A DNA stretch of 64,000 bases. It comes from Filosporella fistucella (lineage: Eukaryota; Ascomycota; Leotiomycetes; Helotiales). Shown here piece after piece: positions 1 through 11,863 of this stretch. Every line of letters starts with the position of its first letter. Position 1 is the stretch's first letter. Location: the NCBI GenBank assembly GCA_030077755.1, contig JAQJZZ010000010.1, forward strand, positions 3,968,001 through 4,032,000. The letters are read 5' to 3'. A program made the position numbers and the translations under genes. Below the pieces are notes generated by a model. It was given only the letters and a program-made list of their open reading frames with translations. It did no database searches and was not told the DNA's origin.

Positions 1-1
1 C

Positions 2-643
2 TCAGATCTCACTTTCGTAACCGATGTGCTAAGACACCAACTTCCGTCACGCCATACCACTGGCAAGGATGCGAATCCGGTCAAAATCCTTGCACTGATA
101 GAATCAGCAGAGGCGATTATGAATTTAGGAGAGATATGCAAAGCTTCTCCCTATCTTTCTGGTCTGATATTCGCAGCCGAGGATTTTGCACTGGATCTCT
201 CACTCACGCGAACACCATCACTTACTGAATTCTTGTATGCGAGATCAGCAATAGCTACAGCAGCACGAGCACATAATTTACCATCGACTATAGATCTGGT
301 GTGCACATCTTTTAGAGGAGATGAGGGATTAAGGGTATTAGAAGAAGAGTGCGAAGGAGGTAGAGGGTTAGGATTTAATGGGAAGCAGTGTATTCATCCT
401 ACTCAAGTTGATGTGGTGCAGAACGCTTTTGCCCCAGGAATGAAAGAAGTGGAGTGGGCGGTCAAAGTGGTGGTCGGAGATAAGAAAGCAGATGAAGCGG
501 GAAGGGGTGCATGGACACTGGAGGGGAAGATGATTGATGTTCCTGTCGTGGGTAAAGCTAAGGCACTTGTGAAGAAAGCGGAATTGTGTGGGATGGATGT
601 CGATGCGATTAGAGAGAAGTGGAAAGACCAGGAACCAGAGTGA
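2..643 (+). CDS. CitE-like lyase (HpcH/HpaI aldolase family), 3' part
   Basis: C-terminal part of a citrate lyase beta-like protein; the 5' part lies outside the window. The frame is open from base 2 to the TGA at 641-643. Family landmarks: LIESAEAIMNL, GLIFAAEDFALDL (acidic metal-binding pair in AEDF) and GKQCIHPTQV near the C-terminus, in the usual order. Relatives are Mg-dependent lyases that split acyl-CoA thioesters such as citramalyl-CoA or malyl-CoA, often mitochondrial (CLYBL type). No intron is seen in the visible part. The next gene, on the other strand, ends about 95 bases downstream, so the two are convergent. Family membership is secure; the exact substrate is not, and the N-terminal targeting region cannot be seen. 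Confidence 0.85.
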   Translation, partial: SDLTFVTDVLRHQLPSRHTTGKDANPVKILALIESAEAIMNLGEICKASPYLSGLIFAAEDFALDLSLTRTPSLTEFLYARSAIATAARAHNLPSTIDLVCTSFRGDEGLRVLEEECEGGRGLGFNGKQCIHPTQVDVVQNAFAPGMKEVEWAVKVVVGDKKADEAGRGAWTLEGKMIDVPVVGKAKALVKKAELCGMDVDAIREKWKDQEPE

Positions 644-738
644 GCAATACGAAGACTGAAATTCTTCACTCAATTGCCGCCTAAAGATGCATACAAGTAC
701 TAAATCATGCTGAACGTCAACTTGTGATGTGGCCACAT

Positions 739-3700
739 TCAATATTGAAGACAAGGTCGCCAAAAGCCCTGCAATTGTCCTTCCTCGATTTTGACAAACT
801 CAACTGCCTGCTCGGCTATCAAAGGATGTGCCATGGCTCCATGGTGATGTCTATTCCTCTCCAACTCGTCCTGAGCATAATCGTCTTGGTCCATCACACT
901 CCATATTTCATTCCCAGTTTGCTCTTCAGCGCGTTCCACCTCGAAGTGTGCATTCACAGGATACACATTGTCAACATTCTCGGCCAGGAACTCATATGGC
1001 TCGTACAAAATTCTTTCGCCATACTGTGGTTCATACAAGGCGCCATCATCCGCGTCTGCAAGCGTCTCGTATTGCTGCTGCTCTTCGAAATCCATTTCGT
1101 TGATGTCTACTTCTGCCAAGTCTGGGAAATCAGACAACTGCATCTTGCTTCCCATAGGATGGCCAGATTCTGGATCGCATTGGTGATAAATGTAATGAGA
1201 GAAGTGATGTTCCTGTTCTACGATATGTGACGGCACACTGAGTGATGTGTTCAGTTGGATTGGGCGTATCTGCCAGGTTGGTTCGAAGTCGTCATGGTGT
1301 GAAATATCCATTTGGTTATGAAGCGATTCATGACCCTCCAGATTTATGGCCGTTTGAATCTTATTATCGTTCGTCAAATTGTTCAAAATAAATCCTTGTG
1401 GTGGGCCTAGGCTGTTGGCTTCTTGATTCTTATCACTCTGGCCATTGGGATCAGATGTGTCATCGAGATCGTCCTCATTGTCATCTAGCATTGCAGGTTT
1501 TCTGAATTGTATCTGCGGTTCAGGTACGTCTGACTCCTTCGAAGTTGCCGTCGTAGTGTGCTGGGGAGTCTCCCGAGCCTCTGTTGCCATATGCAGGATA
1601 TCAGTATTTCTTTGGTTATTCTTGCTTTGAAGGCTGTCAGAAAGTATTGTGGTCATTGGTACTATCGTTGAGGGACGTCTAAGGACTCGGGCAGCTTTAG
1701 CAATGTCGTTTCGGGAGATTGGTGCATTTCTTGTTTCTTCGACCAGTTCTGGTTGCAACGATCTGCCAGGAGGAATACATGCGGTACTTCGGTCAGATCT
1801 CTGATGCCATCCTAGTATTCGATCATAATACTCCATGACTATGCGCTGACGGCTTGGTACTCTGGTCGGTGATTGTCGAGTATGTCCTGTAGATGCCGCG
1901 GCCAGTGAGGTCTGTACACAGAGCTTTTCCAGTATAGCTACCTCATCCGCTGGGCGTGATGGATTTGAGTGCAGATCAACTGTTCCTCCACTCTGTGGGC
2001 GAGTAGATTTAGCCTTAGCTAGCAGCATGCTCACTGTACCATCAACATCACTTCCACGTTCCTGACTACTGTGGTCATGCTTCATCTTATGCGTCCTATC
2101 CGTTGGATTGATATTCGGGGAGCCCCGCAGATCTGTAGACTCTCCAATACCTGTATCACGAAATATGCCAGTCTTCTCAATGGATCTTTGCACTGATTCT
2201 GGGATAGGACTTACATTTCTGGGCTTGTGAATCCAAGTCAGACATTTGTTATGCGAGGAATTTTGACGCTCTGACCAAAATATATGTGTTGTTGTCTTTT
2301 CAGACGAGCTCTCCTCGGATGATAGCAAGATTGCACTTGGATAAAGGGCTGGAGAGAGGTTTTGAGGGAGTGGGAATGCCTGAGGTGAGGTCACTACTAT
2401 ATTTTCGACCCCATCGTCAGTATTGTCAGGAGACTCCTCCCATGCATATTCAATCTGTTTTCTGTATATCGAAGGACCGTCCCTCGAGATAGATCGTGAA
2501 GAAATGTTCGCCTGAGTCTGATTGGATTCGACGTCTTTCAAAGGCCCCCTATTTGGTCTGAAGAAGGATGATATTTCCTCTTGTTCACGTGATAATTTTC
2601 GCCTCTCCTTTTCTCGAGACTTTGATACAGATTTGCTACTATCCTCATTGTCTTGCTGACGGCCCCGCCGATGTAAAAATCTGATTTCTGAGAAAGTAAG
2701 ATCGGGTACTAAAACGCTGTACTCAGAGTCTTATATACGTGACATAGGTAATTTTGACTTACATCCTCGCCTCTTGGCTGGCGATGATGCCCTCCCATTG
2801 TTGAAAAGACCAAGCCCGTTTGAGGGTCGCATCTGCCAGTACCAATGAGTGATCTGGTTTCACTGAGGAACAAGTGATAGGCAGCTCACCGTCAATCGAT
2901 CTTGGCCTATACTTGTGGAAGTGAAGTTATGCATCAGATCTTCCCCTGCTCTAGTTGCAGCTTTTATCTTGTCACCCTTCTTCTGCCGCTTGTTTTGTGG
3001 CTTATGTCTATCAAGATTGGATTTTCTTGACCTCTCCTTCTTTTTCGTCTGATATTTATCTTCCCTTGTCTTGCGCCGTGCTCTTTTATCATACTTCTGT
3101 GAACAGGTCGATCGATTCGTAGGATTTGATGAGATCGAGTCACTGGTGTCATATCTCGCTTTCTTGCAGCGCTGAATGCCTTCGTGAACTCTCGTTATCG
3201 GATTTGAATGGGTCTCCTGGTTGATCAATGATTGGGCCTTCCGCAATTTGGGTTCTTCAAGTAGTGAACTGTCGGAGGTAGACTTGTGCTTCCGTTTAGC
3301 TGTAGTTGGTGGAGTTCCACCATCAGGCACTTTGTGGGAGCTGAGGTTCGCATGTGCATCTCGACTTCTATCCAGAGCTTCTGCAAGGTTGGGCCATCAG
3401 CAGATTGCTCGGTTCTGCGGGTTCGGAATATTGGATGCAGTCAAAACTCACTGGGTGCTGCAGTTTTTCCGGTCTGTGCATCATGATTGGAATCATCAAC
3501 AATACGTGCCAGCCAGCTGTGGACGTAGTTTTCATCACCACTCAACGTGTAATGGTTCCGAGTAGGACTATCACGTAGGCCCTGTTGAAGTAAGTTTGTT
3601 TGCCGGGATAGAAACTGAGAGCTTTCCACTCCCATGTCTCCTCTGCCTCGATGCGATCCACCAGGAATGCCCTCAAGATCTCTCTGCCTAATGTCATTTT

Positions 3701-3919
3701 TTCTTCGACACTTATCCGGTTTGTGTTGTGGCTCCATGGCGCTGAGTGGTCAAGAAATTGCAGTTGCATGTGCTCAAATCCTTGCTCCACACTTGTGTAT
3801 GAGGTTGACTTGCCAGAGAATGGTGATGGGTACCGATTACGAGAGACTCAAGTACTCAATGGAACGGCTGGGTCAAGGTCAGAAAGCTCGCAAGAAAGAG
3901 AGAAGGAATCGTCCGGCAT
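739..3919 (-). CDS. Large disordered nuclear-type protein of unknown function; 5' end possibly damaged
   Basis: Unrecognised. Exons I can support: 2708-739, 2832-2763, 2890-3380 and one starting at 3452 and running upstream; introns 2709-2762 (54 nt), 2833-2889 (57 nt) and 3381-3451 (71 nt) have good donors and acceptors and keep frame. The splice at 2708 creates a run containing PDLTFSEIRFLHRR. The protein is low-complexity, Ser/Arg/Gln-rich with a Lys/Arg-rich tract (KTREDKYQTKKKERSRK) and an acidic C-terminus, suggesting a nuclear location. The best start, ATG at 3919 (MPDDSFSLS), is followed after 23 codons by an in-frame TGA at 3850-3848, then the frame reopens. Near 3575-3620 the reading must also change frame, with no convincing intron. 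Either the product starts later (ATG at 3769), or the gene is broken. The 739-2708 exon itself is intact. Confidence 0.6.
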
Positions 3920-6900
3920 GGAGGAAGTAGCCACCCGCGGGCATCAAGAAATGGAACAGCACATGTAAACAAGTACTTCAATGGGAAACGTTAAACACTC
4001 ATGATTTAATGTGATGTCGGCCAATCTAGCCCATCGCCTACAAAAACTTTCGGAGAGCTTCGACGTTGTAGAAAGTCATCCTATGACACTTGAAATCATT
4101 GTCAAGCTCACTTGTTTGTCAAACTCCACTAGACTTTGGGCTTCAGCAAGGCCACCAATTATGGAAGACTCGAAGCTCACAGACCTCACCTCTCCGCATT
4201 GTCCCTGCATAACAACTGGCTTTGTTCGACATTGCGAGGGTTCGGTAGCTGGCATGCAGTGAGATTTTCTGTGTCAGATATGATGGTGGCAAGCAAACTA
4301 AAAAGCGGTGTGGATCTGACAGCCCTACGAGTTCCAGCGATCCGCACTCGCTCCAGCTGCAACTTGAACGACATCTGGATAGCATGAGGACTCTCAAGCC
4401 TGTGGCAAGAATCCTGGTGCCACGCTGTGGCAATGATGTAGGCTCGCAGGCCATCAAGGCCATCTATGCTCGAGTCTTATCCGATTCTGGGAGATCATCA
4501 CATGATGTGTAAGATATGCGGATCGTGCTGTGAAAGGTGAGTTGTCACTGATGATATGCAATTCCGAGGACGTGGGGTTGGTCAATTACGCAAGATCTGC
4601 GAACGAGTTGTCCCACTTTGTGTTATCTTAATTTGACTTCAAATATCTAAAATCAACCTTGAAAATGAGGCTCAGCTTCTTTTCATTAGTTCATGGTGCA
4701 TGTAATGGAGTTTTCATCACAGAGCGTGACCGGGGTAAGCTTTCGATGGGTAGACATTGGGACGGAGAGGTAAGCCATGCAACGGGTGTGTCACCGTCCT
4801 ACAGTTTTCCTGCCGGTTTCCTTCAGTGTCTGATATTGGGAGATGCCCGTCTGTCACAAACAGAAAGCGTCGGGTCGACGAGCAATCAGATTCCGAGGGG
4901 ATAAGCCACGAGGACTTGAGGGTGGTGTAGCTTGAGTTGATGGACAAGAACTGCCAAAGCTGTAGGCATGTTGGGTGGATTTTGGAAATGTTTCGCGGGT
5001 TGAGTGCCCAGTAGAATTAGAGTGATAACAGGAAGTGGGTGCATGGAGAGTTTGAGCGTGACTATTGCAAACTGCGCCGAGTGAGCGGGTGAGTTTGTAC
5101 CTTCCTGGGTATGGAGTGGAATGGAGTGTAGTGGAAGACCGGCATGATGAAGACGAGAGTGAAAGAGGAAAACGTTGTTTGTGTCTGCGGGAATGGGAAT
5201 GAGGTGAGTGATGTGCGCTGTGGAAGTGAAAGTGGAAGTGGAAGTGGTGTGGAATTGAGGCACTTGTACAGGCGAGACAGGTAAGGTACCTCAGCTTCCA
5301 CCTTAAAGCAGCACAACAATGATTCTACAACAGGCCTAGCTCATCTCGCTGTAGCTCTGTGCCAACAGAAATCTCCGGTATAATGTCGGGCTAAAACTCG
5401 GGCTAAACAAGCAGACAAGCCGTCACTCAGTCACAGTCGCAGTCGTAGTCGCATCCACATCGTGTCGAGGTTCCTTATCGATAAAGACCCCACGTTGGCC
5501 TGTTACTCGGCTCATTTGGATTCATCTGCTGAGACTGAGGTGCCTCGACTGTTAACCTGACCCTGACCATCCTGGAAGCTATGGAGTTGACGGGATGATG
5601 AAAATACAGCAAGAAAAAAGATATCAGTCGGGTGCTTATTATCATTTAGAAGCATTGACACGGTTCTCACCTCCCTACTAACATTGGCGAAGGACAATGG
5701 TTCAAACATGTCACTTCCACCAAAATCGAGAGTTACACATGAAAGTTTCAAAGTGTCATGTCGCAATTATGGCAATTCAACTGTGTCAGGCATGCTGTCC
5801 GACTTTGTTGGTGTAGGTTCTGGGATCATACTTACCTATCTAGTGGAAAATCTAACTCACCTCACATATGTTCTACCTTGTCCAGTAATCGTGTGCCCAT
5901 GTCCTCCAACAACCTTTTCTTATGATCCACACAACTTATTCTTTCCGTCCTCCCATCTTTATGCCTCTACCTTACTCTGCTCTGCCTACCCTACCTTACC
6001 TTACCTACCTACTCACCTTCCCCAAGCCCAAACGACCGAACTGTCCCGACGGACTCCACTCCTCCGACCCCACCAAACAAAATCGAGACGTGAGTGCATA
6101 TCACATCATATCAAGCACATGCATCCTGGTTCCCAAGCAACAGGCCAAAAGTAACTTGAAAAAGAGCTGCGCTCTGAACCGCACTGGACGACGATATGCA
6201 AACAGGTTCGCCGTGTGCATTTTCTTCGACTCAGCCTGCATATTTAGGCGACAGCATATCTATGGATCTTCTGAATCGAGTGATTGGAGCTTTGTAGCCA
6301 CTTCAACATACTGTTCCTGGGCTATAGCATAGAGCAGGTGGGTGTCATCCGACTGCAGAGGTCCCCAGATGTGGAGCCTTACAGACGGAAGCAGGCCGAT
6401 TACCATAGAAGACTAGGGTAGGAAAGGTAATAGAGTACTCCGTAGTAGGGTTGTAGGTAGGGGGAGGGGCAAAAGCCAAGTGAGGGGCAGATACTGATAG
6501 CACTGATGCTGAATCTGGACACCGTATGAATAGATTGAATTGATTGATGGACCTCCTCCGTGACGCACTCCAGCAAAAATTGTCGTAAACGGTCCAGTAT
6601 GCCATATATTGCTCTTGATATGCATTTGATACCAGACTTCAGGGCTCGAGACGAGACGAGATTTTTTTAATTTTTTTTTTGTCCCGCACGCTTGATAAAA
6701 TCAAAAAGCCATCGAAATGCACAGGCCATGCAATCCCTTGCGATGCCATGCACATCCCAAATCCATCCACTGCTCCAGCATCCGCGCCAGCGCCACTCGT
6801 CGGAGCCCAATGAATAGGGCAGCAGGCAGCCGAGAAGGAGGGCATTGAATTTGAAGTCCAGGTCGACGACGACTCTACTCCGTACTTGAGGTGTGTTCTC

Positions 6901-8182
6901 TTTGAGCCGGTCTACTTGCCGCATTTGCAGTGCAGCGGCATCGCATTGCTCTCTCGCCGCTCTGCATGTCTGGTCTTTACGCCGTCAGAAGGTGGTTGGA
7001 TTGGAGGAAGAACCTTGTTGCCACCCACACCAGAATGGATAGATGATCTTTGACTGGCTCTCTGTCCCACTGGCGGCCAATGCCAACTAAAGGAAATGGC
7101 AAGTCAAGTTTCGTAAAAGCGTGTTAAAAGCCATGAAGCATCGAGCATCGAGCATCGAGCGTGGATTGTGGAGCGTGGAGCGTGGAGCGTCGACCGTTAA
7201 AGAGTCGAGCCATGGTCAAGAGTAGGTAGGTAGGCTGGTAGGTAGAAAGGCAGGCAGGTAGGTAGGTGGCACTAGAGGTATATTTCCTCGCATCTCGATC
7301 CAACGTCAAAATCTGGAGACGCAGCCAGGGTGATGGCTGCCCAATTGCATATGGGAATTGACTTCATCGGCGGCAAAAAGTGAACGAACAGCAGATATTG
7401 AAAAGTGAACGGGCAAGAGCGAATTCAAGTCTAAAGTCAAGGCAAGGCAAGGCAGGGCAAGGCATGGTGCAAAAAGTCGAGAGAGTAAGGTAGGGTAAAG
7501 CAGGTAAATGGTCTGTATGTAAGTATGTGATGGTGATGGTGAGTGTCAAGGTGAAGGTGTAAGTGAGTGTGAGCGCGAACGGGCGAGGGTGAATACTGTC
7601 GCTCCCTCAGCGCTAGCCTCCTTTAGCGAGACTGCCCCTCCCCTCCCTCAGCAGAGTCTTCATATTTCCCCGCTACTGCACCACCCTTCGTCGCCTTCTT
7701 CCTCTTTCTCCCTCCAACATCAACCTTCCTACATCCACTTTGCGAATATTCCAATTCGCACTTTTTGTTGTGATCCTTCTTCAATCATCCCGTTCGCACT
7801 GTCCTTTCAGTCGTCCGACCGAACAACTTTAGTGTCTCACGATCAGCAACAACAACAAATATCAAGAATAACAAAACAACCGATTTTTCACACTCTCTCA
7901 ACTCTCTCCAAGAAGTTCGTCTGACTCTCCTGATTGCGTGCGCTGACCTTGTCATCTTCCTGCTCCTCGATCTCCTCCTCACACTACTCCACTTATCATA
8001 TCACTCTCCCTTCCTAGTCCGCTCAGCGGATTCCTGTTCTGCCTCGATGTATCTTTCTTTGCGTGTTCCGTGTTCCGTCCGTTTCCAGTCTCTACACAAC
8101 CACGATGGCGCGCTCTTTTGTGTCTGAGGAAGCGCGCGGAAAATTGAGACTTTAAGCCAGGTTTTCGAGATAATCATCCAAT
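3920..8182. other. Gene-free stretch with simple repeats
   Basis: No reading frame here looks like a real gene; those present are short and overlap one another on both strands. From about 6.6 kb on there are simple repeats: a T-rich run at 6661-6680, repeated gagcatc/gcgtggag units at 7137-7190, GGTA-type repeats at 7220-7270 and a caaggcaaggca run near 7440-7465. The last 600 bases are pyrimidine-rich and probably the promoter and 5' leader of the RRM gene that starts at 8183. Confidence 0.6.
7137..7270. repeat. Simple tandem repeats
   Basis: Two adjacent imperfect short repeats: gcatcgagcatcgagc units changing into gtggagcgtggagcg units (7137-7190), then GGTA/GGCA units (7220-7270). They lie about 1 kb upstream of the RRM gene. 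No coding potential. Confidence 0.7.
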
Positions 8183-9029
8183 ATGTCCAAGCTCTTTATC
8201 GGGTAAGATCTTCCTCTTCCTCACGCGATTGCAACGCAATCCACGATATGTGCCACGTACTAACGAATGATAGCGGCCTTGCATGGCACACTGATGAGAA
8301 TGCGCTCCGTCAGAAGTTCGAGGAGTTTGGTGCCGTTGAGGAGGCTGTAAGTGCTTTCTATTGCTTCTTCTTCAAAGGAGCTTACGCTAATCCATGTATG
8401 TTCAGGTCGTCGTCAAGGACCGCGATACCGGCCGCAGCCGTGGTTTCGGATTCGTTCGTTATGGCAGCGAGGCTGATGCTGAGGCTGCCATCACTGCCAT
8501 GAACAACATAGAGTGAGTCCAGCCTGTACCTCACATTGGATAATACTCATGGAATCAGGTTCGATGGCCGCACCATTCGCGTTGACAAGGCATCCGAGCG
8601 TGGTGCAGGAGGCGGTGGTGGAGGCTTTGGAGGTGGACGTGGAGGTGGTGGTGGTATGTTTGGACCGTTCCCAAATTGATAACAAAATTCTCACAATCTC
8701 TAGGTGGATACGGTGGTGGACGTGGAGGTGGTGGATACGGTGGTGGTAAGTTGCTCACTCTTTACAGTCTCTTCAATTCTAATCAGGAACAGGCGGTGGA
8801 TATGATCGCCAACAAGGCGGTGGTGGCTACGGTGGAAACCAAGGCGGCGGTGGTGGATATGGAGGCGGCCAAGGTGGATATGGCGGCGGCGGTGAGTGTC
8901 TCCTAGTCGGCTTCTCGTCGACATAAATCGTGATCAATCATATACTGACCAGCAGATAAAGGATACTCTGGTGGTGGAGGCGGCTATGGAGGTGGTGACC
9001 AGCAACAAGGTGGTGGTCGATGGCAGTAA
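8183..9029 (+). CDS. Glycine-rich RNA-binding protein (one RRM)
   Basis: Small RNA-binding protein: an N-terminal RRM (residues about 1-80) with RNP2 KLFIGGL and RNP1 RGFGFVRY, then a tail of [11 protein letters not shown] repeats ending GGGRWQ. Relatives bind RNA in splicing, stress or cold response and shuttle between nucleus and cytoplasm. Exons: 8183-8202, 8274-8346, 8406-8512, 8559-8653, 8704-8745, 8793-8891 and 8953 (or 8956)-9029. All phases agree, giving 170 or 169 residues. Six introns in so short a gene, three of them inside the Gly-rich tail, is notable. The last acceptor is a CAGCAG tandem, so two isoforms differing by one residue are possible. Preceded by a long pyrimidine-rich leader. 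Confidence 0.93.
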
Positions 9030-9404
9030 ATTCTGGTCGGCATGATCTTCCTGACCTTGCGCGCGTTCGTGGTACGATTTGAGGACAAGAAAAGTCAGCT
9101 TGGGTTGCAGCGAAAGTTAATTGTGTGGTGAACCTTGGAATATCATCTTGATGATGGTAAGGATTGGTCAGCCTCGTGGTCTATGGATGCGGTTCTACCT
9201 TTGCGAGCTTACACGCTCTGCTCGGCGTTAGGGGGGATTTCCTACCGGTTATCACACATTGTAGCAGTCATCACACATGGTCTTCGCGCTATCCCGATTT
9301 TCGGCCAAGATCACTTTGATCAAGGTCTTTTGCAGACTGCAGTTATTGCAGGTCTATCTATGGCGGTAATGACCCGATTAAGGGAACGAAAAGGTTTTCC
9401 GAAA
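9030..9404. other. Intergenic, convergent 3' ends
   Basis: Lies between the 3' ends of the RRM gene and the ChaC gene. I see only overlapping short frames and nothing I can name. Confidence 0.6.
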
Positions 9405-10297
9405 CTACTTCTCCGTCTCTTCTTGCTCTTCTGTGCTTCCTACCTCCTTCAAATTGTGATGCAACGCAGCTTCAGCAGGACCTTGGCTTCCAGCTTTCTG
9501 TATTTCTCTGACCCGAAAAGCTAGATCCTTGATATGTCCGTCTCCACTTTCTGGGCTCAAGCTATCCAGAGCCACCTCTAAGCTTAGCAGGTAGTCTATA
9601 TTTGGCCCACTTGGGCCAGAACTTTGGTAGATATGTTCTGCCAGTTTTTGAGGATCTTGAGGCCCCATAAATTGATCGTTGTCCGGTGTTCCAATATAGA
9701 CCAATGTCGAAAAAGCGGCCGATCCATCACTTGGGTAAAAAGGTGTGTAATGGATTGTATAACCATTGATTTCTCGGATGTCAAGGTATTCACGGACTTC
9801 GTCTACCTTCTGCGGTTCTATTCGGTATGCAGTGCCCCAGACTTTGTCGGATTCAGAGTCATGGTGGTCTGTCAAAGTCTCCCAAAAGGATTTTTCGATA
9901 AGTGTAACAACTCTGCCTGGAGCTTCAGGAGTTCCGCGGTGGTCTTGACTACATTGGTGTCAGCAACAGAGCCTCGTGTTGGGCAAAGCAATGCTTACCT
10001 GGCCTGGGCTATGAATAAGCTTCTGGTCCAACTCAAATCGGAGATGTACAAACCTGCCAAAATCTTCGCACGTAACCAGTAACATATCCCGGGATTCGTC
10101 GGTCTTCGTCTATCTTTAACAAGAAGGTTTTTTCGTAGAAGAGGCCAGAGAAAACTCACCAAAATGTGGTGGAGGTTTCCAAATTAAGCTTCTAGGTGCA
10201 GAGTCAGGATGCAGTATGAAACGTGCAATAAAGCGTCAGCTTACCCATATCCGAAGAGCCAGAATTCTGAGTTTGCTGGCCCTGTATTCTCTCCCAT
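9405..10297 (-). CDS. Glutathione-specific gamma-glutamylcyclotransferase (ChaC family)
   Basis: Cytosolic enzyme that splits glutathione into 5-oxoproline and Cys-Gly. Exons on the minus strand: 10297-10245, 10191-10160, 10109-10054, a 5-nt microexon 10003-9999 (GCCAG), and 9948-9405; the sum is 690 nt, 229 residues. Family landmarks appear only when these are joined: FGYGSLIWKPPPHF (substrate-binding loop), RRFWQ, DHRGTPEAPGRVVTL, and VREYLDIREINGY, where the conserved Glu is the expected catalytic residue. Without the microexon the frame breaks exactly between FWQ and DHRG; with it the joint reads FWQASQDHRG. Both introns next to the microexon are 50 nt with normal GT and AG ends. The length fits fungal ChaC proteins. 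The N-terminus begins MGENTGPANSEFW. Confidence 0.93.
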
Positions 10298-10760
10298 CTC
10301 GAAAGATTAATTTTGCGCAACGGAGAGGAGGTGAAGTGTGGATGTCTCGAGGGTGTGTAAAGAATGAAATTTCGGCTCGCCAGTAGCACCTACTAAACCG
10401 TACCTAAGGTACTCCATGGTAGTGCAGTCAACCATTCTTTGTTACCTTTACCCAAGACTCACAAATCTACCAATCCACAATTAATGTTATAATACGAAGA
10501 TACGAAAGCGCTCGCATTACAAAGGATAGGAAGCCCCATCATTCACATTATCTTTATCATCAGATCATTCTGAACACCGTGCGCCAAGTCACAGCACCGC
10601 CTTCGTCTCAGCTCCAAGCCAGAACGGGGCTCAGTTGACTTGACAGCTTGTGCCAATAACTTGTCAGAGGATCTACTTCTGTACCACATAATAAAAACCG
10701 AACAGCATCCCACAGACTTGCCATACTACAAGTTCACGATCACAACTAGCTCTTCTCAAC
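10298..10760. other. Divergent promoter region
   Basis: Separates the starts of the ChaC gene (minus) and the EF-hand gene (plus). No reading frame of note; presumably holds both promoters. Confidence 0.55.
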
Positions 10761-11863
10761 ATGGCATACAACCGCACCTTTAATCCAGACTCCTTGCCTG
10801 CGTAAGTGTTGCTGAGCCCCACTTTGCCCTCCTCGAGCTTAGCTGACAGTCCGCAGATTCGCAGAGCCTGAAAGGGTAATGCTCTTGTCAACCCGGCTTT
10901 GACCAGCAATTCATTAACCTTCTTGAATAGAGAACAAGCAACAATTCATCTGCATCCTCCAACAGCAAACCGTACCACCCTCCTCCACAACAACAGCAAT
11001 ATTCGAAGCCTCCTCCCCCGCTTCCATTAGATCACCGACAAGACTACCGACAAGACCACCGACCTGACGGGCGTCGACTATCACCACAAATGCAAGCGCC
11101 TACGAACTATGGTTACGGTGCGCGACCTAGTGAAGGACGAGGTTATACCTCCCCTCCGCCTGGTGCATCTTATGGCATGGGGCCAGGGCAGCGGCCCCCT
11201 CCTATGTCAAGACCTCCCCCTAGCCCAGCTCCTCCGGCAGGTGCAGATCCTGCGCTGTGGCCCTTATTCAAAGCAGTGGACAAAGATGGTAAGTGGCATG
11301 GATTTACTTCTCCGTATTGCTTAAATAGTGACAATATCTCAACAGGAACCGGGCATTTGACTGAGAAAGAGCTCCGCGCCGCACTTGTGAATGGCGACTG
11401 GACTTCGTTCGATCCCTACACAGTCAAGATGATGATTCGAATGTTCGATAGCGACCGCTCTGGTTCCATCGGCTTTGAGGAATTTTGCGGGCTATGGGGT
11501 TTCCTGGCTGCCTGGCGATCGCTGTTTGACAGATTCGATGCCGACCGAAGCGGGAATATCAGTCTTGACGAATACACAAATGCGCTGGTGGCTTTCGGTT
11601 ACAGGCTGAGTCCTCAGTTCATAGAGACCCTTTTCCGAACATATGATAAACAAGGAACCCGAGCCATCAGTTTTGACCTTTTCGTGCAAAGCTGTATCAG
11701 CTTAAAGCGTATGACTGATGTATTCAAGAAGTATGACGATGATAGGGATGGATACATTACTCTGTCTTTGTAAGACCACAACCCCTTTGAGACACCCCTC
11801 AATCCTTACTAACGTGATTGGTGCAGCGAGGACTTTCTCACTGAAATCATAAGACAAAAGTAA
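10761..11863 (+). CDS. Penta-EF-hand calcium-binding protein (ALG-2/Pef1 type)
   Basis: 292 residues from exons 10761-10801, 10857-10875, 10931-11288, 11346-11769 and 11827-11863; all phases agree. A Pro/Gln-rich N-terminus of about 150 residues (HPPPQQQQYSKPPPPLP) precedes five EF-hands: DKDGTGHLTEKE, FDSDRSGSIGFEEF, FDADRSGNISLDEY, a degenerate YDKQGTRAISFDLF and YDDDRDGYITLSFEDF. Penta-EF proteins such as yeast Pef1 and human ALG-2 and peflin are Ca-responsive adaptors at membranes and the bud or secretory apparatus; the long Pro-rich N-terminus resembles peflin and Pef1. The first intron falls after only 14 codons. Hands 1-3 and 5 have canonical loops, while hand 4 lacks most acidic ligands and is probably structural. 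Confidence 0.92.

Noticed and set aside
724..1230. 168-codon plus-strand frame
   Set aside because: Antisense shadow of the 739-2708 exon, whose strand shows consistent coding character and supported splice sites.
8620..9026. Possible tandem DNA repeat or CRISPR-like array
   Set aside because: It is the Gly codon repeat of the RRM gene's tail, interrupted by introns, with no regular spacers.
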